Source: Spizellomyces punctatus DAOM BR117 (Eukaryota; Chytridiomycota; Chytridiomycetes; Spizellomycetales; Spizellomycetaceae). From it: DNA of 64,000 bases. Location: NCBI RefSeq assembly GCF_000182565.1, contig NW_015971551.1, forward strand, positions 27,638-91,637. The letters run 5' to 3'. The position numbers and the translations under genes were made by a program. Below are positions 1 to 10,615 of this stretch, in pieces (position 1 is the stretch's first letter; the number at the start of each line of letters is the position of its first letter). Below the pieces are notes generated by a model that was given only the letters and a program-made list of their open reading frames with translations, was not told the origin of the DNA and made no database searches.

Positions 1-75
1 ATTCGGTTTGCATTTACAGATGATGTTGCAGATGTGTAATTTTTTTTTTTTTTTTTTTCTTAGAGTAAGAAAACA

Positions 76-624
76 ATGGAAGAGCAAAATCAAAATCATC
101 AAGAATCAAGTGCCATTCCACAAGAGAATGTAGAAACACCCGCTGAACAAGCACCTGTTCAAAAAGCAGAAATTATACCAGAACAGCCTCCAAAGCAAAA
201 GGTGAAGCAACCGATGACAGAAAAACAACGGGCAGCATTGGAGAAGGCGCAAAAAGCACGTGCTGAACAATTGCGTCTAATGCAAGCAAAACGTGAAGAG
301 GAAAGGAAAGAGCAAGAGAAGCAGCGTAAAATCGATGAGGCCAAATGCATCCTTGAAGAGGAGAAGGAACAGAAGTGATTGGCAAGGGAAGAACGACGAA
401 ATGCGAAGCGAGGAAAGAAGGCAACACCAACACCAACACCAACAACAAGTAGGAGCAAGAGAGCCAAACCAGCAGCAAAGGCGCAGCCAGCAGCAATACG
501 CCCATCTAAAAAAAAGAGTGTAATTTTGAAATTCGGTGATGATGAACCATTCTTTGACTCTAGATCACCGTTCTTTGAGGAGGACAATGTTGAGGAGGAC
601 AACTATGGTGGCATTTTCGGCTAA
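76..624 (+). pseudogene. Basic coiled-coil protein of element A, broken by an in-frame TGA
   Basis: One reading frame runs from ATG 76 to TAA 624 with a single TGA at 376-378. The N-terminal 35 residues are rich in E, Q and P. Residues about 48-100 are an almost pure charged helix beginning TEKQRAALEKAQKA, and after the stop the frame continues with a basic Arg/Lys-rich part and an acidic tail. The same T/S-EKQRA-LEK core occurs in the element B gene at 24475-25276, so this is a shared viral family, perhaps a nucleic-acid-binding or scaffold protein; the function is inferred. The stop lies between Lys and Leu codons and could be a decayed CGA. A long T tract precedes the start by about 20 bases. 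Confidence 0.6.
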
Positions 625-665
625 AAATCTTCCATTTTTTTTTTCCTGCAACTCAGTAAACAAAC

Positions 666-1919
666 ATGTCAGAAGAAGTTGCAGTACCATGTAACTGGCT
701 GTATAGAACAGGAAGTTTTGCCAAAAGTTACTCAGATCCCCGTGGGGAGGGGGTGTCAATCTATTCTCCGATAGGTCAAAGTACATATACAACAAAGTCA
801 AGAAACCTGACTCTGATTAAGATCACTTGCGACTCAAATTCGGTCTCTTTCATTTTGCAGAAACTAATTCTGTCAATGGATGTTTCTGCATACGATAATG
901 CAGGGAACCTGATAACTCCTGGTACAGGTGTTAAAAACACATATCTTGGCTTGGAATCCATTATTCAATCATTGACCATCAAAGCAGGGGGAGAAACTGT
1001 TGTCAACATACCAAACTATCCTCTTTATCTAGTACAAACGTACCACAATCTATCTGCCGGTAGTAAGAAATTGTTGAGCCAACTTTCCGGACATGGAAAC
1101 ACCAATATCTTTGCAACATCGAGTACCATCTCCATCAACCATCACCCTTTTGTGGGTTTCTTTCATCCAACAAATGACCAGTTCTTCCCTGTTTGGGCAC
1201 TTCCAAATCAAGCACTCGAAATCATAATCACGCTTGCGGATCCTTCAACCATCTTTACATCGGCTGGAGTTGCAGAGATAAGAGTATCGAATATAAGGAC
1301 TTTGATTTCATATGTGACACCACCACCAAGCAGTGTCATTAACTCCACACATGCTATAAGTGATGGAAAGCCAATATTCTATGATTATGTTAGATCAACA
1401 CAGACCGAGAACGCATGTAGTGGTGGAAACCGGAATACATTCTTGCTTCATATGAGTGGTGTAAGGTCACTTCAAGGGATCGAAATGTCATTTGTGGACG
1501 ATGATGTTCTCAATGACCAGACGAAAGATAAGGCGCTAATGTATTCTTCACAAGGGCTTTGCGAGTGGCGAATTCAACTGGGGGCAAATCTTACCATTCC
1601 AAGTGGAATGCAAGGGTTCAGCCATAGCCCATCTGACAATCAGACTTTGCTTGTTTCACAACTCAGTAACAATAACTTTGACCAACTCGGGGAGATGGAT
1701 ATGTCGTTCGCAGATTATGATTCAAAAGCCTTTTCATTTGGATGGAGTTTTGCCAGCAAGGATGAAGGCAGTCAGGCGGCATTGAGTTTTACAGGGACAG
1801 ACAGTTTATTAAGAGTACATATGCAACATGCTGTTGCGCCTACGCAAAAGGTGCGTATGGTAATGTGTTATCATGAAAATGTAACACTTTCAATCGGAGC
1901 AGTGGTAACAGTTGTATGA
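666..1919 (+). CDS. Putative double-jelly-roll major capsid protein of element A
   Basis: The 417-residue protein is rich in beta-prone Ser/Thr/Val/Ile stretches and has no signal peptide or membrane segment. Its layout fits Polinton-like major capsid proteins. An N-terminal strand region (LILSMDVSAYDNAGNLI) is followed by the pattern GLESIIQSLTIKAGGETV and a Pro/Tyr-rich segment, a central region with HHPFVGFFHP and ALPNQALEIIITL, then a second strand-rich half ending in hydrophobic strands. Size and position between a coiled-coil gene and small virion proteins support the call. It does not resemble the capsid candidate of element B (19747-21135) in sequence. It follows the coiled-coil gene by about 40 bases, with a T tract just upstream. 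A structure prediction is needed to prove the fold. Confidence 0.55.
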   Translation: MSEEVAVPCNWLYRTGSFAKSYSDPRGEGVSIYSPIGQSTYTTKSRNLTLIKITCDSNSVSFILQKLILSMDVSAYDNAGNLITPGTGVKNTYLGLESIIQSLTIKAGGETVVNIPNYPLYLVQTYHNLSAGSKKLLSQLSGHGNTNIFATSSTISINHHPFVGFFHPTNDQFFPVWALPNQALEIIITLADPSTIFTSAGVAEIRVSNIRTLISYVTPPPSSVINSTHAISDGKPIFYDYVRSTQTENACSGGNRNTFLLHMSGVRSLQGIEMSFVDDDVLNDQTKDKALMYSSQGLCEWRIQLGANLTIPSGMQGFSHSPSDNQTLLVSQLSNNNFDQLGEMDMSFADYDSKAFSFGWSFASKDEGSQAALSFTGTDSLLRVHMQHAVAPTQKVRMVMCYHENVTLSIGAVVTVV

Positions 1920-2006
1920 TGTAATTCTTTGAATTATTCGATGAACGTACATTTTGTATAAAAGAAAGCTGTTGCTTTTCAAAGAAGAGAAAAAGTGCTT
2001 AGAAAA

Positions 2007-2741
2007 ATGAATCCGCCTGAAATTGTGATTTCAACTGTGGACGGTTTTGATGTATATCCAGAAAGAGGACTTATCATGAACATGAAGAGGGGTGGACTAA
2101 ATAAGACTGGCGAATTCATAGGAGCAAAAAGTCAAGGGTATCTTCATTTTGCATTAAATGGAAAAAACTATCCACTTCACCGATACATCTATGAAACCTA
2201 TCATGGCATAAAACTAAAACCAGATGAGATCATCAACCACATCAATCTCATCACTGATGATAATCAGATTGATAACCTGGAAATCGTCAATCATCAACAA
2301 AATAGCCAGTGGAGAAATAAAAATAAGAATAATTCGAGCAGATTCAAGGGTGTAAGTTGGGATCCGAGTAGGAACAAATGGAAAGCCAGAATAGGATACA
2401 ACACAGAGTTATGGCTTGGATCCTTTAACACAAAGGAGCAAGCGGCTGTGGCTTACAATCGAAAAGCACGTGAATTGAATGAGAAAGAAGGATGCAAGTT
2501 CCTCTTAAACAATGTTGATGAGACAATTGAGATGCCACCAATCCTGCCAGTTAAGGAAACTGTTGGTGTTTCTTGGGATCAAAGCAGGAATAAATGGTCA
2601 GCAAGAATTGGGTATAATAAAAAAGATATTCACTTGGGACGATTTAAAGAGAAAAGAGATGCGCTTCTTGCTTATAATGCGAAGGCACGCGAATTGAATG
2701 AAAAAGAGGGCTGTTCATACAAACTCAATAATGTAGAGTGA
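2007..2741 (+). CDS. HNH homing endonuclease with two AP2-like DNA-binding repeats
   Basis: From ATG 2007 the protein is 244 residues. The N-terminal half holds an HNH-type core (LHRYIYETYHGIKLKP, then IINHINLITDDNQIDNLE, then a conserved Asn-rich NHQQN). The C-terminal half has two AP2-like repeats, each with a GVSWD-SRNKW-ARIGYN core and an AYN-KARELNEKEGC helix. This domain order is that of HNH-AP2 free-standing homing endonucleases known from phages and large DNA viruses. It presumably cuts an allele lacking the gene and spreads by repair. It sits between the capsid gene and a convergent small gene, and element B has no counterpart, so it is probably a later invader of element A. The frame is intact. 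Confidence 0.85.
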   Translation: MNPPEIVISTVDGFDVYPERGLIMNMKRGGLNKTGEFIGAKSQGYLHFALNGKNYPLHRYIYETYHGIKLKPDEIINHINLITDDNQIDNLEIVNHQQNSQWRNKNKNNSSRFKGVSWDPSRNKWKARIGYNTELWLGSFNTKEQAAVAYNRKARELNEKEGCKFLLNNVDETIEMPPILPVKETVGVSWDQSRNKWSARIGYNKKDIHLGRFKEKRDALLAYNAKARELNEKEGCSYKLNNVE

Positions 2742-2788
2742 GCCTTGTTTCATGTAAAGCTTAATTCTGTTGAAGCGAACAAATATGT

Positions 2789-3088
2789 TCATTCAATTTT
2801 CCCACCAGTCACTTTTTCAACAAAGTCGTCAGCGTTCTTGTGGAGTTCTTGTAACTTTTTCAAACCAGATTCCCCATGACTAGAAATCTTTTGACTTTTC
2901 TCTCGGACTCCTGCTGAGAAAAGCGGTGACTCTTGTACTTGGCGATTTACGTGCTGCACATGTTTATTCAATGTAGTGGCATGCCGGACTGCTTGATTGG
3001 CAAAGTTCCTTGCTTTTGCTACATAGTTAGGCGCATTATTCCACAGAACATTTGCCTTTGCCTTCGCTTTAGAAAACCAATTAGGCAT
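2789..3088 (-). CDS. Small amphipathic virion-like protein (pVI-like candidate), element A
   Basis: This encodes 99 residues beginning MPNWFSKAKAKANVLWNN, with aromatic and basic residues spaced as in an amphipathic helix, followed by a His/Lys/Gln-rich helix and a charged tail. There is no transmembrane segment. Length, N-terminal amphipathic helix and placement next to other virion genes recall the 105-residue protein at 22807-23124 in element B. Both are compatible with a membrane-active minor capsid protein like adenovirus pVI, but sequence similarity is faint and the role is inferred. It is convergent with the homing endonuclease gene, 47 bases apart, and divergent from the gene starting at 3153. 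Confidence 0.45.
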   Translation of the reverse strand: MPNWFSKAKAKANVLWNNAPNYVAKARNFANQAVRHATTLNKHVQHVNRQVQESPLFSAGVREKSQKISSHGESGLKKLQELHKNADDFVEKVTGGKIE

Positions 3089-3152
3089 CTTGATTTATAG
3101 AACAGAAGAGATATTATTTTTTCAGCTCTACATAGCAAAGGAAAAAACTAGT

Positions 3153-3506
3153 ATGGCATATTACCGAGCCAATTACTTGAGTGATACATATGCTATTTCA
3201 CCACCGATTCCAAATCTGCAAAAACGTCAAGTGGGTGTCACACTAGACTATTCAAAGGTTGATATCCTCGGACGACCACAAGTTGTCTATTTGTGGAACT
3301 GCAATGTCCATGAGAAAGACCTAGCAACAAGGACGAACTATGCAGCACCGAAATATGAACCGAGGCTCTCATCTTCTGATGTTCTGAAATTATCGGCTGC
3401 CCAACGAACTACAAAGGCTTACAAGGACAGTCTTGAATATGTTAAAGCAGAGGAAGATTACAGGAAGAAACAGAAGTATCTTGATTCTATTACACCAAGT
3501 CGTTGA
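3153..3506 (+). CDS. Hypothetical protein of element A, possibly the N-terminal part of a longer ORF
   Basis: From ATG 3153 the product is 117 residues (MAYYRANYLSDTYAISPP...), Tyr-rich at the start, with a Lys/Glu/Tyr-rich helix near the end. No family is recognised. The frame is closed by TGA at 3504-3506, but the same frame then stays open through 4619 without an early ATG. The two pieces may once have been one gene of about 488 codons, broken by a CGA to TGA change. It lies divergently to the gene at 2789-3088. Confidence 0.5.
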   Translation: MAYYRANYLSDTYAISPPIPNLQKRQVGVTLDYSKVDILGRPQVVYLWNCNVHEKDLATRTNYAAPKYEPRLSSSDVLKLSAAQRTTKAYKDSLEYVKAEEDYRKKQKYLDSITPSR

Positions 3507-4619
3507 GGGAATGCTCTAACTGTTGGAACACAAAATTCCCTTTCAGGATTACCAATTCCTGATGAATCTGGGCATGTGTTTTCCTATCCCACATCAGTGA
3601 CTTCCCAAATGGGCTTAATGTTTGAAGCACCACCTAATGGAAATGAGATTCCAGCACAGTCATGTAATGTAAATTCTACTCCCCTAGAACCTGTAATTCT
3701 AACAAGGGAGATGGAAATTAGACGAGATGCAGTTGGAAATGACCATGTCAATCATGGGACTGGCGCTGCTGTTCCATTGGATGCGATGACAATGGCCGAT
3801 GCTTATATTCCACTGATTCCAGGCAGTTTCCCTGGCTTGACTCCAGAGGTTCATGTGGAATCTCCTCAAATCGATGCCTCCATGGAAACAATGCCTCGTA
3901 GCACCGCACCAATTCCACATGATACAGTACTCCTGAATGACCGCCATGATCCGTCTGGTGTAGCAGATGTTTTAGAGAGAAACTCCATCAATGAAAAATT
4001 TGTCCCGGTACCTGTGAGAACACCATTTCACTTCAAAGGTAAGGAAGCAACCATATTAGCAGGTTCCAAAAGGAAAGCAAATGCACCCCCGCCAATTCCT
4101 CGATTGAATAAAAAGAAGCAAAAAACAGGAGGAGCAGAGCATGATGTTGTAGATGCGATAACTCCACCAGCAACCCCATCACCTGTTGTGATTTTTGCTG
4201 GAGTTGCTCCTCATGGAACTAAAAGAAGACAGTACAAACAACCAGATGATAAGCAGACCACGGTAAAAAGACAAAGAATAGATTCTTCTATACCCGAACG
4301 AGAGGAAGTAGAGGAAATTAGATTAACATCCCCTGAAGAAGTTGAAAAACATATACGAGCCAAAAATAGGAGAAAAGTCAATTTTGCACCAGCACCTCCG
4401 AATGTTGCTGTCAATCCTCCAATGTTAGTTCCACTAACCGCAGACTTGGGAAGCGAAGTATGTCCTCTCACTCATCTAAGAGGACAACGTGAAGTGGAAT
4501 ATGTTGTCCCTGCACAAACACAATCGACACTGCATGTGGAACCTACGGTTCGAAGTAGAAGAAGAAAAGGTGCAGAGGATGTCACACTTCCACCGAGGAA
4601 GAAACAGAGGATAGCATAA
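3507..4619 (+). CDS. Basic, NLS-rich hypothetical protein of element A (C-terminal part of a broken ORF, or starting at ATG 3609)
   Basis: The frame continues from the TGA at 3504 to TAA 4619. If translated independently, the first ATG is at 3609. The N-terminal half is acidic to neutral and Pro-rich; the second half carries at least four Lys/Arg clusters that look like nuclear localisation signals (SKRKAN, NKKKQK, KRRQYK, RSRRRKG and PRKKQR at the end). No enzyme motif is seen. A nuclear-targeting or DNA-condensing core protein would fit a nuclear-replicating virus, but this is inference. The fiber gene begins about 100 bases downstream. Confidence 0.45.
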   Translation, partial: GNALTVGTQNSLSGLPIPDESGHVFSYPTSVTSQMGLMFEAPPNGNEIPAQSCNVNSTPLEPVILTREMEIRRDAVGNDHVNHGTGAAVPLDAMTMADAYIPLIPGSFPGLTPEVHVESPQIDASMETMPRSTAPIPHDTVLLNDRHDPSGVADVLERNSINEKFVPVPVRTPFHFKGKEATILAGSKRKANAPPPIPRLNKKKQKTGGAEHDVVDAITPPATPSPVVIFAGVAPHGTKRRQYKQPDDKQTTVKRQRIDSSIPEREEVEEIRLTSPEEVEKHIRAKNRRKVNFAPAPPNVAVNPPMLVPLTADLGSEVCPLTHLRGQREVEYVVPAQTQSTLHVEPTVRSRRRKGAEDVTLPPRKKQRIA

Positions 4620-4630
4620 GGTTTTATTGC

Positions 4631-4652
4631 CCCATCTTATCGATAAGATGGG
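4631..4652. repeat. 22-bp perfect palindrome upstream of fiber gene A
   Basis: The sequence centred on TTATCGATAA with CCCATC/GATGGG arms reads the same on both strands. It sits 12 bases after the stop at 4619 and 65 bases before the fiber ATG at 4717. A copy with one mismatch and one base shorter lies at 36397-36417. It could be a factor-binding site, a terminator hairpin or a transposon footprint. Confidence 0.7.
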
Positions 4653-4716
4653 CACCGTTGAGTGCTTCGTCTTTTGCCAAGCTCCTCAAATTTTACTTCC
4701 TAGCTACAATATAACC

Positions 4717-7700
4717 ATGAGTGGAATAAACACTAGGAATGCATCTGGGTTGCGCACCATTGATAGTACAAACCTAGTTCAACCATATGTGACAGGAGAG
4801 ATGACTGGATTTGATGAAGGATCAAAGATAAAGAATTTTTCCGTTGGGGAATTCAAAAAGGTATCAAATGAAAATGGTGAACTCAAAGTCAACGAGGTTG
4901 TAACCACCTCTGAATGCTTATCTTCCAATAACGAAAACAGTGTTGTAAGTATCGAATTACTTTACGACAACGAGAGACTTGAGGTTGATGAGGCGAGTCA
5001 TTTAACCACAATTGACATATCTGCGCATCAACCTCTTGTCTACTCGAAAGAGGATCATGATATCCAACTTCAGTTTGATGATTCATCTTTATCTGTAGAA
5101 GAAGAAAAACTGAAAGTGATTCCCGAAAATTATGAGTTCCCAATGTACCGTGATGGTGAATCACGGACGGTTGGTATTCGAGTGGATGAGTCATTATCCA
5201 TTACTGAAAATGGCCTATCCGTAAACTTTCCACCACCTCCGCCTTTAGAAACACTCAAGAAACCATTGTATCGGGATAATGGCCTTGGAATCAAACTCCA
5301 CAAAAGTCTAAAGGTGAACAATGAAGACGAATTGGAAACTAATACTAGTCAACTGTTCAAGGCCTTTGGGGCAATAAAGACCTCTTCAGGGGCCGACTCC
5401 ATTCTTGATATCGGAAGCAGTTGGCTCGATTTCAGCTTCTCATCTCTAACTGAACTAACAGACGTCTTAGGGGAGGTAGATACGACTGCCATTCGACTCA
5501 TGACCGACACTACTATTTTTAGTCAAGCTGGTTCCAAGTTATCTTTGAAGAGTCCAGGATACAAGCAGATACTGTATGGTAACATGACTTATGGATACAG
5601 TGGGAGTCCTTCATTCACCTACTCTAGTACACTTTCGGAGTTGCAAGTACCGAATGTCAAATTAACTGGGGTATTTCCTGCTATTGGAGGAGGCTCGTAT
5701 GCAGTATCAAAAGATTACATGGCCAGTTATTACACAGGCTCTCAAACTGGGGCTGTCTCGGTGGGACCAGAGTTCAGTGGAAGACGCGAAATCGGTGTGC
5801 TCGTTGACAATCAAACAGTTCGGATTGTAGGAAACCAGTTGACAGGTGGCTACATTTTTCAAGACTTTAATGGAGTGACCATTTGCCCAGGGACTACAAA
5901 TGATATTCAACTTTCCCTTAAGTGTGAGGCTGGCAGTTTTCTTCAAATGGTCAAAGCAGATACCATTAAAGACATACTGACTTGCAGCAATGGTATCGAG
6001 AGAGTACAGAATGACCTTCAATTGAGTCTGAAAACCCAAGGCGCTTTGCAGATGGTCAGGAAAGATACGATAAAGGAAGTATTAATGGCTAGCGAAGGCC
6101 TTGTTTGTGTTGGCAATAACATCCAGTTGAGTTTGATAGCCGAGGAACCCGACCTGACAATAGCCGGAGGAGTTATCACCTGCAACATTACATCGGGTAT
6201 AGGCTTGAAGAAAGTTGCTAACATCCTCTCCACTGACCTCAAGGGCATCAATGGAGTGCAAGTTTCGGGAGATTTGATTTCATGTTCTCTTACAGGAAGC
6301 AATACAGTTCTTCGAGTGGGGGATACTCTGAAAGGCAATTACATCGGCTCGACCAATTCATATGGAAGTGTGGTCGTTGTTGGTAATACCATTCAGTATA
6401 ACATGATTCCGCCACAATTCATAAGTAACAGTCCAAACCTTATAATAACAGGTTCGTACCCACTCTACAACTTTACACTCATTGACCCTACGCCACTATT
6501 GAAACAAAGGGATACCAATAATACTGAACAGACTGATACCACAGAAGTGTTAAAAACGGATGTTCCATCAGGCAACACGGTTATTTTGTCCGGAGCAACT
6601 CCATTATCAACCGTACCTTTTCCAGCGATGGTCTCCCCACCCTTGACAGTCCCTATGGCTGTAAACTCCATCCTCCCAATCGTCTCAACGTTCCCTTGGG
6701 GAATGATTTTCGGAGGGTCATGCAAACATAAGGTTCAACAAGATGCGGAAGGCCAACCTATACTCGATGGTGATGGAAACCCTGTTTACGAACCAATAGA
6801 CCCTGTTACCTTCATGCCACCACTTGAAACCAGGAGCAATGTCGCAATTGCTTCGGACCCGATTGGAGGCTGCACTCGATTACTATTTGATGTACTGAGT
6901 TGCTATTGCACCATCAAATACAAATACCCGCAGCAAGCAATCAATCTCTCAATGTTAAGAGATTACGACACCAAAGTTATCAAACCTTGGGTAGGAAGCC
7001 AGATAATGGCTTTAACTTCGAATAATATTACTTTTGGAAGCAATATCTCGGGTAAAGTAATTACAGGAAGCAGAGTTCAAATGACCGCCTCATCAGCAGG
7101 ACAATCATCTGTCTTTATTTCGAACAGTTTTGATTCAACAAAAAGCACCTGGTTCAGGCTCAATGGAACAGGATTCTTAGGATACAACCCCGGGGCTTCA
7201 ACATGGCTTGGTGCTCAGGATTTACCAATGTTCATATATCCTAGGACATCTAGTATGCCTACTCTAGGTCTAAGAGTGGACACAAATGGTTCGTGTGTTG
7301 TAGGGGGTGACCTTACTATCGGATCATCTTCTGTGAGCAGTCTACATTCACTGGTTGTAACCAACCTTTCTTTAGGAACCAATGCATGCAGCATTCTTTA
7401 TCTTACGGCCTCAGGAGGTTCTGGAGTGATGTTTTTGAATGGTGCCTCGCGAACAGTGGATGGAGGAGCCTCGACAATGACATTAAGGAATGATGCAGGC
7501 AGTCTTAGGCTTCAAGCCCAGTCTGCTAAAGGATTAACAATACAGGCAAACACAGGAATCGTTACATTGGATAGCACAACAGTATCAACATCTTCAACAA
7601 CGGGTGCCTTAGTTTGTCCTGGTGGTGTTGGTATTGCAAAGGACATATTCGTTGGTGGTAATATCTACGCCTCCACCAATATGAAAGTAGCAACGGAAAC

Positions 7701-10015
7701 ATTCGTTACAACAGGATTAGCATCGAAGCAAAACTTATCTCCTTTGCTCGACAATATCAGTAGTCTGACCCCGATTGATGGCACTTTTTTGATGGGTGGA
7801 AATGGTGGTTTTTTCTGGATTGTACCTAAAGATGAAATCCTCAGCGCATATCAGCCCCTGATTACACCTGCGAGTTTGCTTAACCTGAGCGGTTTAACGG
7901 TACAAAATTCAAACACCAATGCTTCAGCAATCACACTAGGAAACACTAGTGCTGCACGGACATGGAATATCCATGTGGCTGGTTCATCGAATGGAAACCT
8001 AATTTCTGGAGCATTAGGCTTTTACTCGTCATACCAAGATAAAGGATACGTATTCCGAATTGACCCATCAGGTAATACGGTCGTGAGTGGAGGCCTAGGA
8101 GTATCAACTGATGCATATATCGGTGGAATGGCTTACATCGGAGGTCTCGAAGTTGCATCTCAAAAATTTGTAATTGATAACACTGCTCCAATAAGTCAAT
8201 CCTTGTCTTCATTGACAATGATGGTAACTAATAACAACAATTCCCCCACTACTGCACTCGCATCGAAGCAGCCTATGAACACTACAACTAATAGCCTGTA
8301 CACAATGACGGTGCAGCCAGACAGTTGGCTTTATTCTTCTGCTGGGACTACGTTCGAGAATGTTACTTCCAGTCAAGTGAAAGGCATCCTTGATATTGCT
8401 ACAAATGCTAGCATGAACACACTTCTTTCTGGGAAACAACCCAGTATCACAACATCAACAAATCTGAGTCTTGCTTCTGTTACTGCAAATGGTTATTTGA
8501 GTGTTCAAAATGGCACCAATCCCACCTTTATGTCACTGGTAAATACTTCATCAAACGTGACTTGGGGTATTCGATTTGCAGGTTCAACAGCCGATGGCTC
8601 TAACCCAGCAGGCGGGTTTGGAATCAACTCTTCATATAACAACATTGGCTATGTGTTCAAGATTTCTAATACCGGTATTACACAGATAACAAATACCTCA
8701 CAATCGACTAGTTCGACTACAGGAGCACTTCTAGTAAGTGGTGGTTTAGGTGTTGCCAAGGACTTGTATGCTGGAGGAAATGTAATTGGTAGCACCTCTG
8801 TGGATGCTCCAAACTGGGTGCAATCTAGAAACATTTCATCTGGCATAAACACATACGCTGCTATTGGTTGTTCCAATGATAGCGGAAATGCAGCCTTACT
8901 TTTTCTCAACTCTTCTACAAGGACTGCTGATGGCTCGTCGAATAACGCTACTCTTCATAACAATTGTGGAGACATGAACATCCAAGGGAAATCTGGTCTA
9001 GGATTAGGTCTGCGGATTGTTTCTATTTCGAACGAAGTTAAGGTGTTGACTGCTACAGACTCCTCGTCTGCAACAACAGGGGCTTTACAGGTATTAGGAG
9101 GTGTAGGAATATCGAAGACTCTGTGGGTTGGTAATAAGGTAACAAGTGGGAAAGGAACAGGGTATGGTTTTGGATGGGGTAGCATAGGTGGAAATGTCAA
9201 TACTGGTGACATGACATTCTTCTCCCCATCTTCGAATGGCCAAGCCTTCTTCAATGATCAGATTAACAATGTCTGTCTGCGGGCATGGAATATGAACCTG
9301 AGATTCGGTGTAACAAATAGTTCATCTCAACTAGATATTCTCTCATCTGGGAATGTCATTGTAAATACAAGCACGGATGCTTCATCATCAATCACAGGTG
9401 CATTCCAAGTAAAGGGAGGTGTTGGAATATTGAAGAATCTCTACTGTGGAGGGAGTCTGTACTCCAATAATCTGAAAGTTGCAACCGAGAGTTACGTAGG
9501 GACAGCCATTGCTTCAAAACAGACATCGAGTCCGCTCCTAGATTCTATCAGTGGACTTGCAATATCAGCGAATTCATTTATTGTTGGAAGTTCTGCTACA
9601 GGGTTCTCCACAAAAACCATTGAAGAGGTGAAGTCAATTCTAGGCATTACGAATGTCGACCTCTCAGGGAAGCAAAATGCCTCTCCTTTACTCTCTACTC
9701 TCACTGCGATGAGTCCAATGTCTAACATGTTTCTTATGGGGGATGATGTAACGGGATTTTCCCTTGTGAATGATATTTCCGTTCGAAGTATTTTAAACAT
9801 TGTTGACTATGGACCCAGCATATCAGCACTGCAAACATCGAAACAAGATTTACTCACACCTACCAGCAATCTGTTGGTAAATACAATTCTTGCTAATGAT
9901 ACATCCGAGGCAACAACCATATCAAGTGGGGCTCTACAGGTTAAAGGAGGAATAGGGGTTTCTAAAAGTATCTTCTCAGGTGGAAACATTACTGGAAAAG
10001 TTCTTATAGCCTCCT
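4717..10015 (+). pseudogene. Giant fiber-like protein of element A, 5' part (split by gypsy insertion)
   Basis: From ATG 4717 the frame is open for about 1766 codons and then runs into the 5' LTR; the rest of the gene is at 34098-35115. The N-terminal roughly 180 residues are unique to this copy. From about residue 190 (ETLKKPLYRD) it parallels the element B fiber almost throughout. The second half has tandem modules ending in STTGAL-V-GGVGI-K followed by a short strand (Y-GGN), a pattern seen in trimeric beta-structured tail or fiber proteins of viruses. Ser, Thr, Asn and Gly dominate and there is no membrane segment. The likely role is a host-binding virion fiber, inferred from composition and repeats. 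A target duplication TCCT (10012-10015 and 34098-34101) shows that the LTR element broke the gene. Confidence 0.8.
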
Positions 10016-10615
10016 TGTAACGACGAGGACGTCTTCGAGAGATCGCGAGTAAGCCCAAATCGGACGCGGGAAGCACGAATCGCGTGACCAACTCCACCGA
10101 TTGAGTTACCGCGACCGAAAAAACTGGTTCGGAGAATGGCAATTGGCGCATTAGATTTCAGCGTGCCTCGTACAACCTGTGGAGGCCCGAGCCAGTGCGG
10201 AAAAGGAAGAGATCGGTACCGCCACCAATAAATCAGTTGCGGTGCAGCGACACCCATTAGTTTAGTTTAGTTTAACAGTTTATCCAAGAATCTTGTATAA
10301 AAAGGATGTATTCAATAAAATAAGTTGGGGGCAGAAGCCGTAGTGACACAAAATCCCCATAACTCGCTTCTCAACTCCAATCTTAGGTTAACAGGAACCT
10401 AACAGAGCGCTTCAACGGCCTGATCACCCGTACCGAAGCCTCTAAATCCTGCTCGGTTCACAACTAACCGACTCTCCTTGCCTCTCGCCCCCAAGTCGCT
10501 ACCGACGCCCAAAGAAAGGATTCGGAGACTATGATTCCTAGTACGGCCACCCACATAACCTGCTAGGAGACCCAAGTCATCTTTACCGTAGTCTACCAAC
10601 AAAAAATCCGCTACA
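10016..10615 (+). repeat. 5' LTR of the gypsy element
   Basis: The 600-bp direct repeat starts TGTAACGACG and ends CCGCTACA. It contains a TATA-like TATAAAAA at about 10296 and an AATAAA signal near 10314, as expected for U3 promoter and R/U5 processing. It aligns without gaps to the 3' LTR with ten differences, every one a transition at a CpG. Confidence 0.97.

Larger units (their letters stand above)
1..10015 (+). mobile_element. Virus-derived element A, left part (interrupted by a gypsy element)
   Basis: This stretch carries genes typical of a small integrated DNA virus of the Polinton-like type: a basic coiled-coil protein, a capsid-like protein, a homing endonuclease, small virion-like proteins and a very long fiber-like gene. 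The left end lies outside the window, so no terminal repeat can be seen. The fiber reading frame stops abruptly at 10015 where an LTR begins, and it resumes at 34098. It is homologous to element B in the coiled-coil and fiber genes, but the capsid candidates of the two elements look unrelated by eye. Several frames are broken, so this copy is an inactive fossil. Confidence 0.75.

Noticed and set aside
159-602. 147-codon frame opposite the coiled-coil gene
   Set aside because: Shadow of the low-complexity sense-strand coding sequence; the Leu/Ser-rich translation is the complement of Lys/Glu codons.
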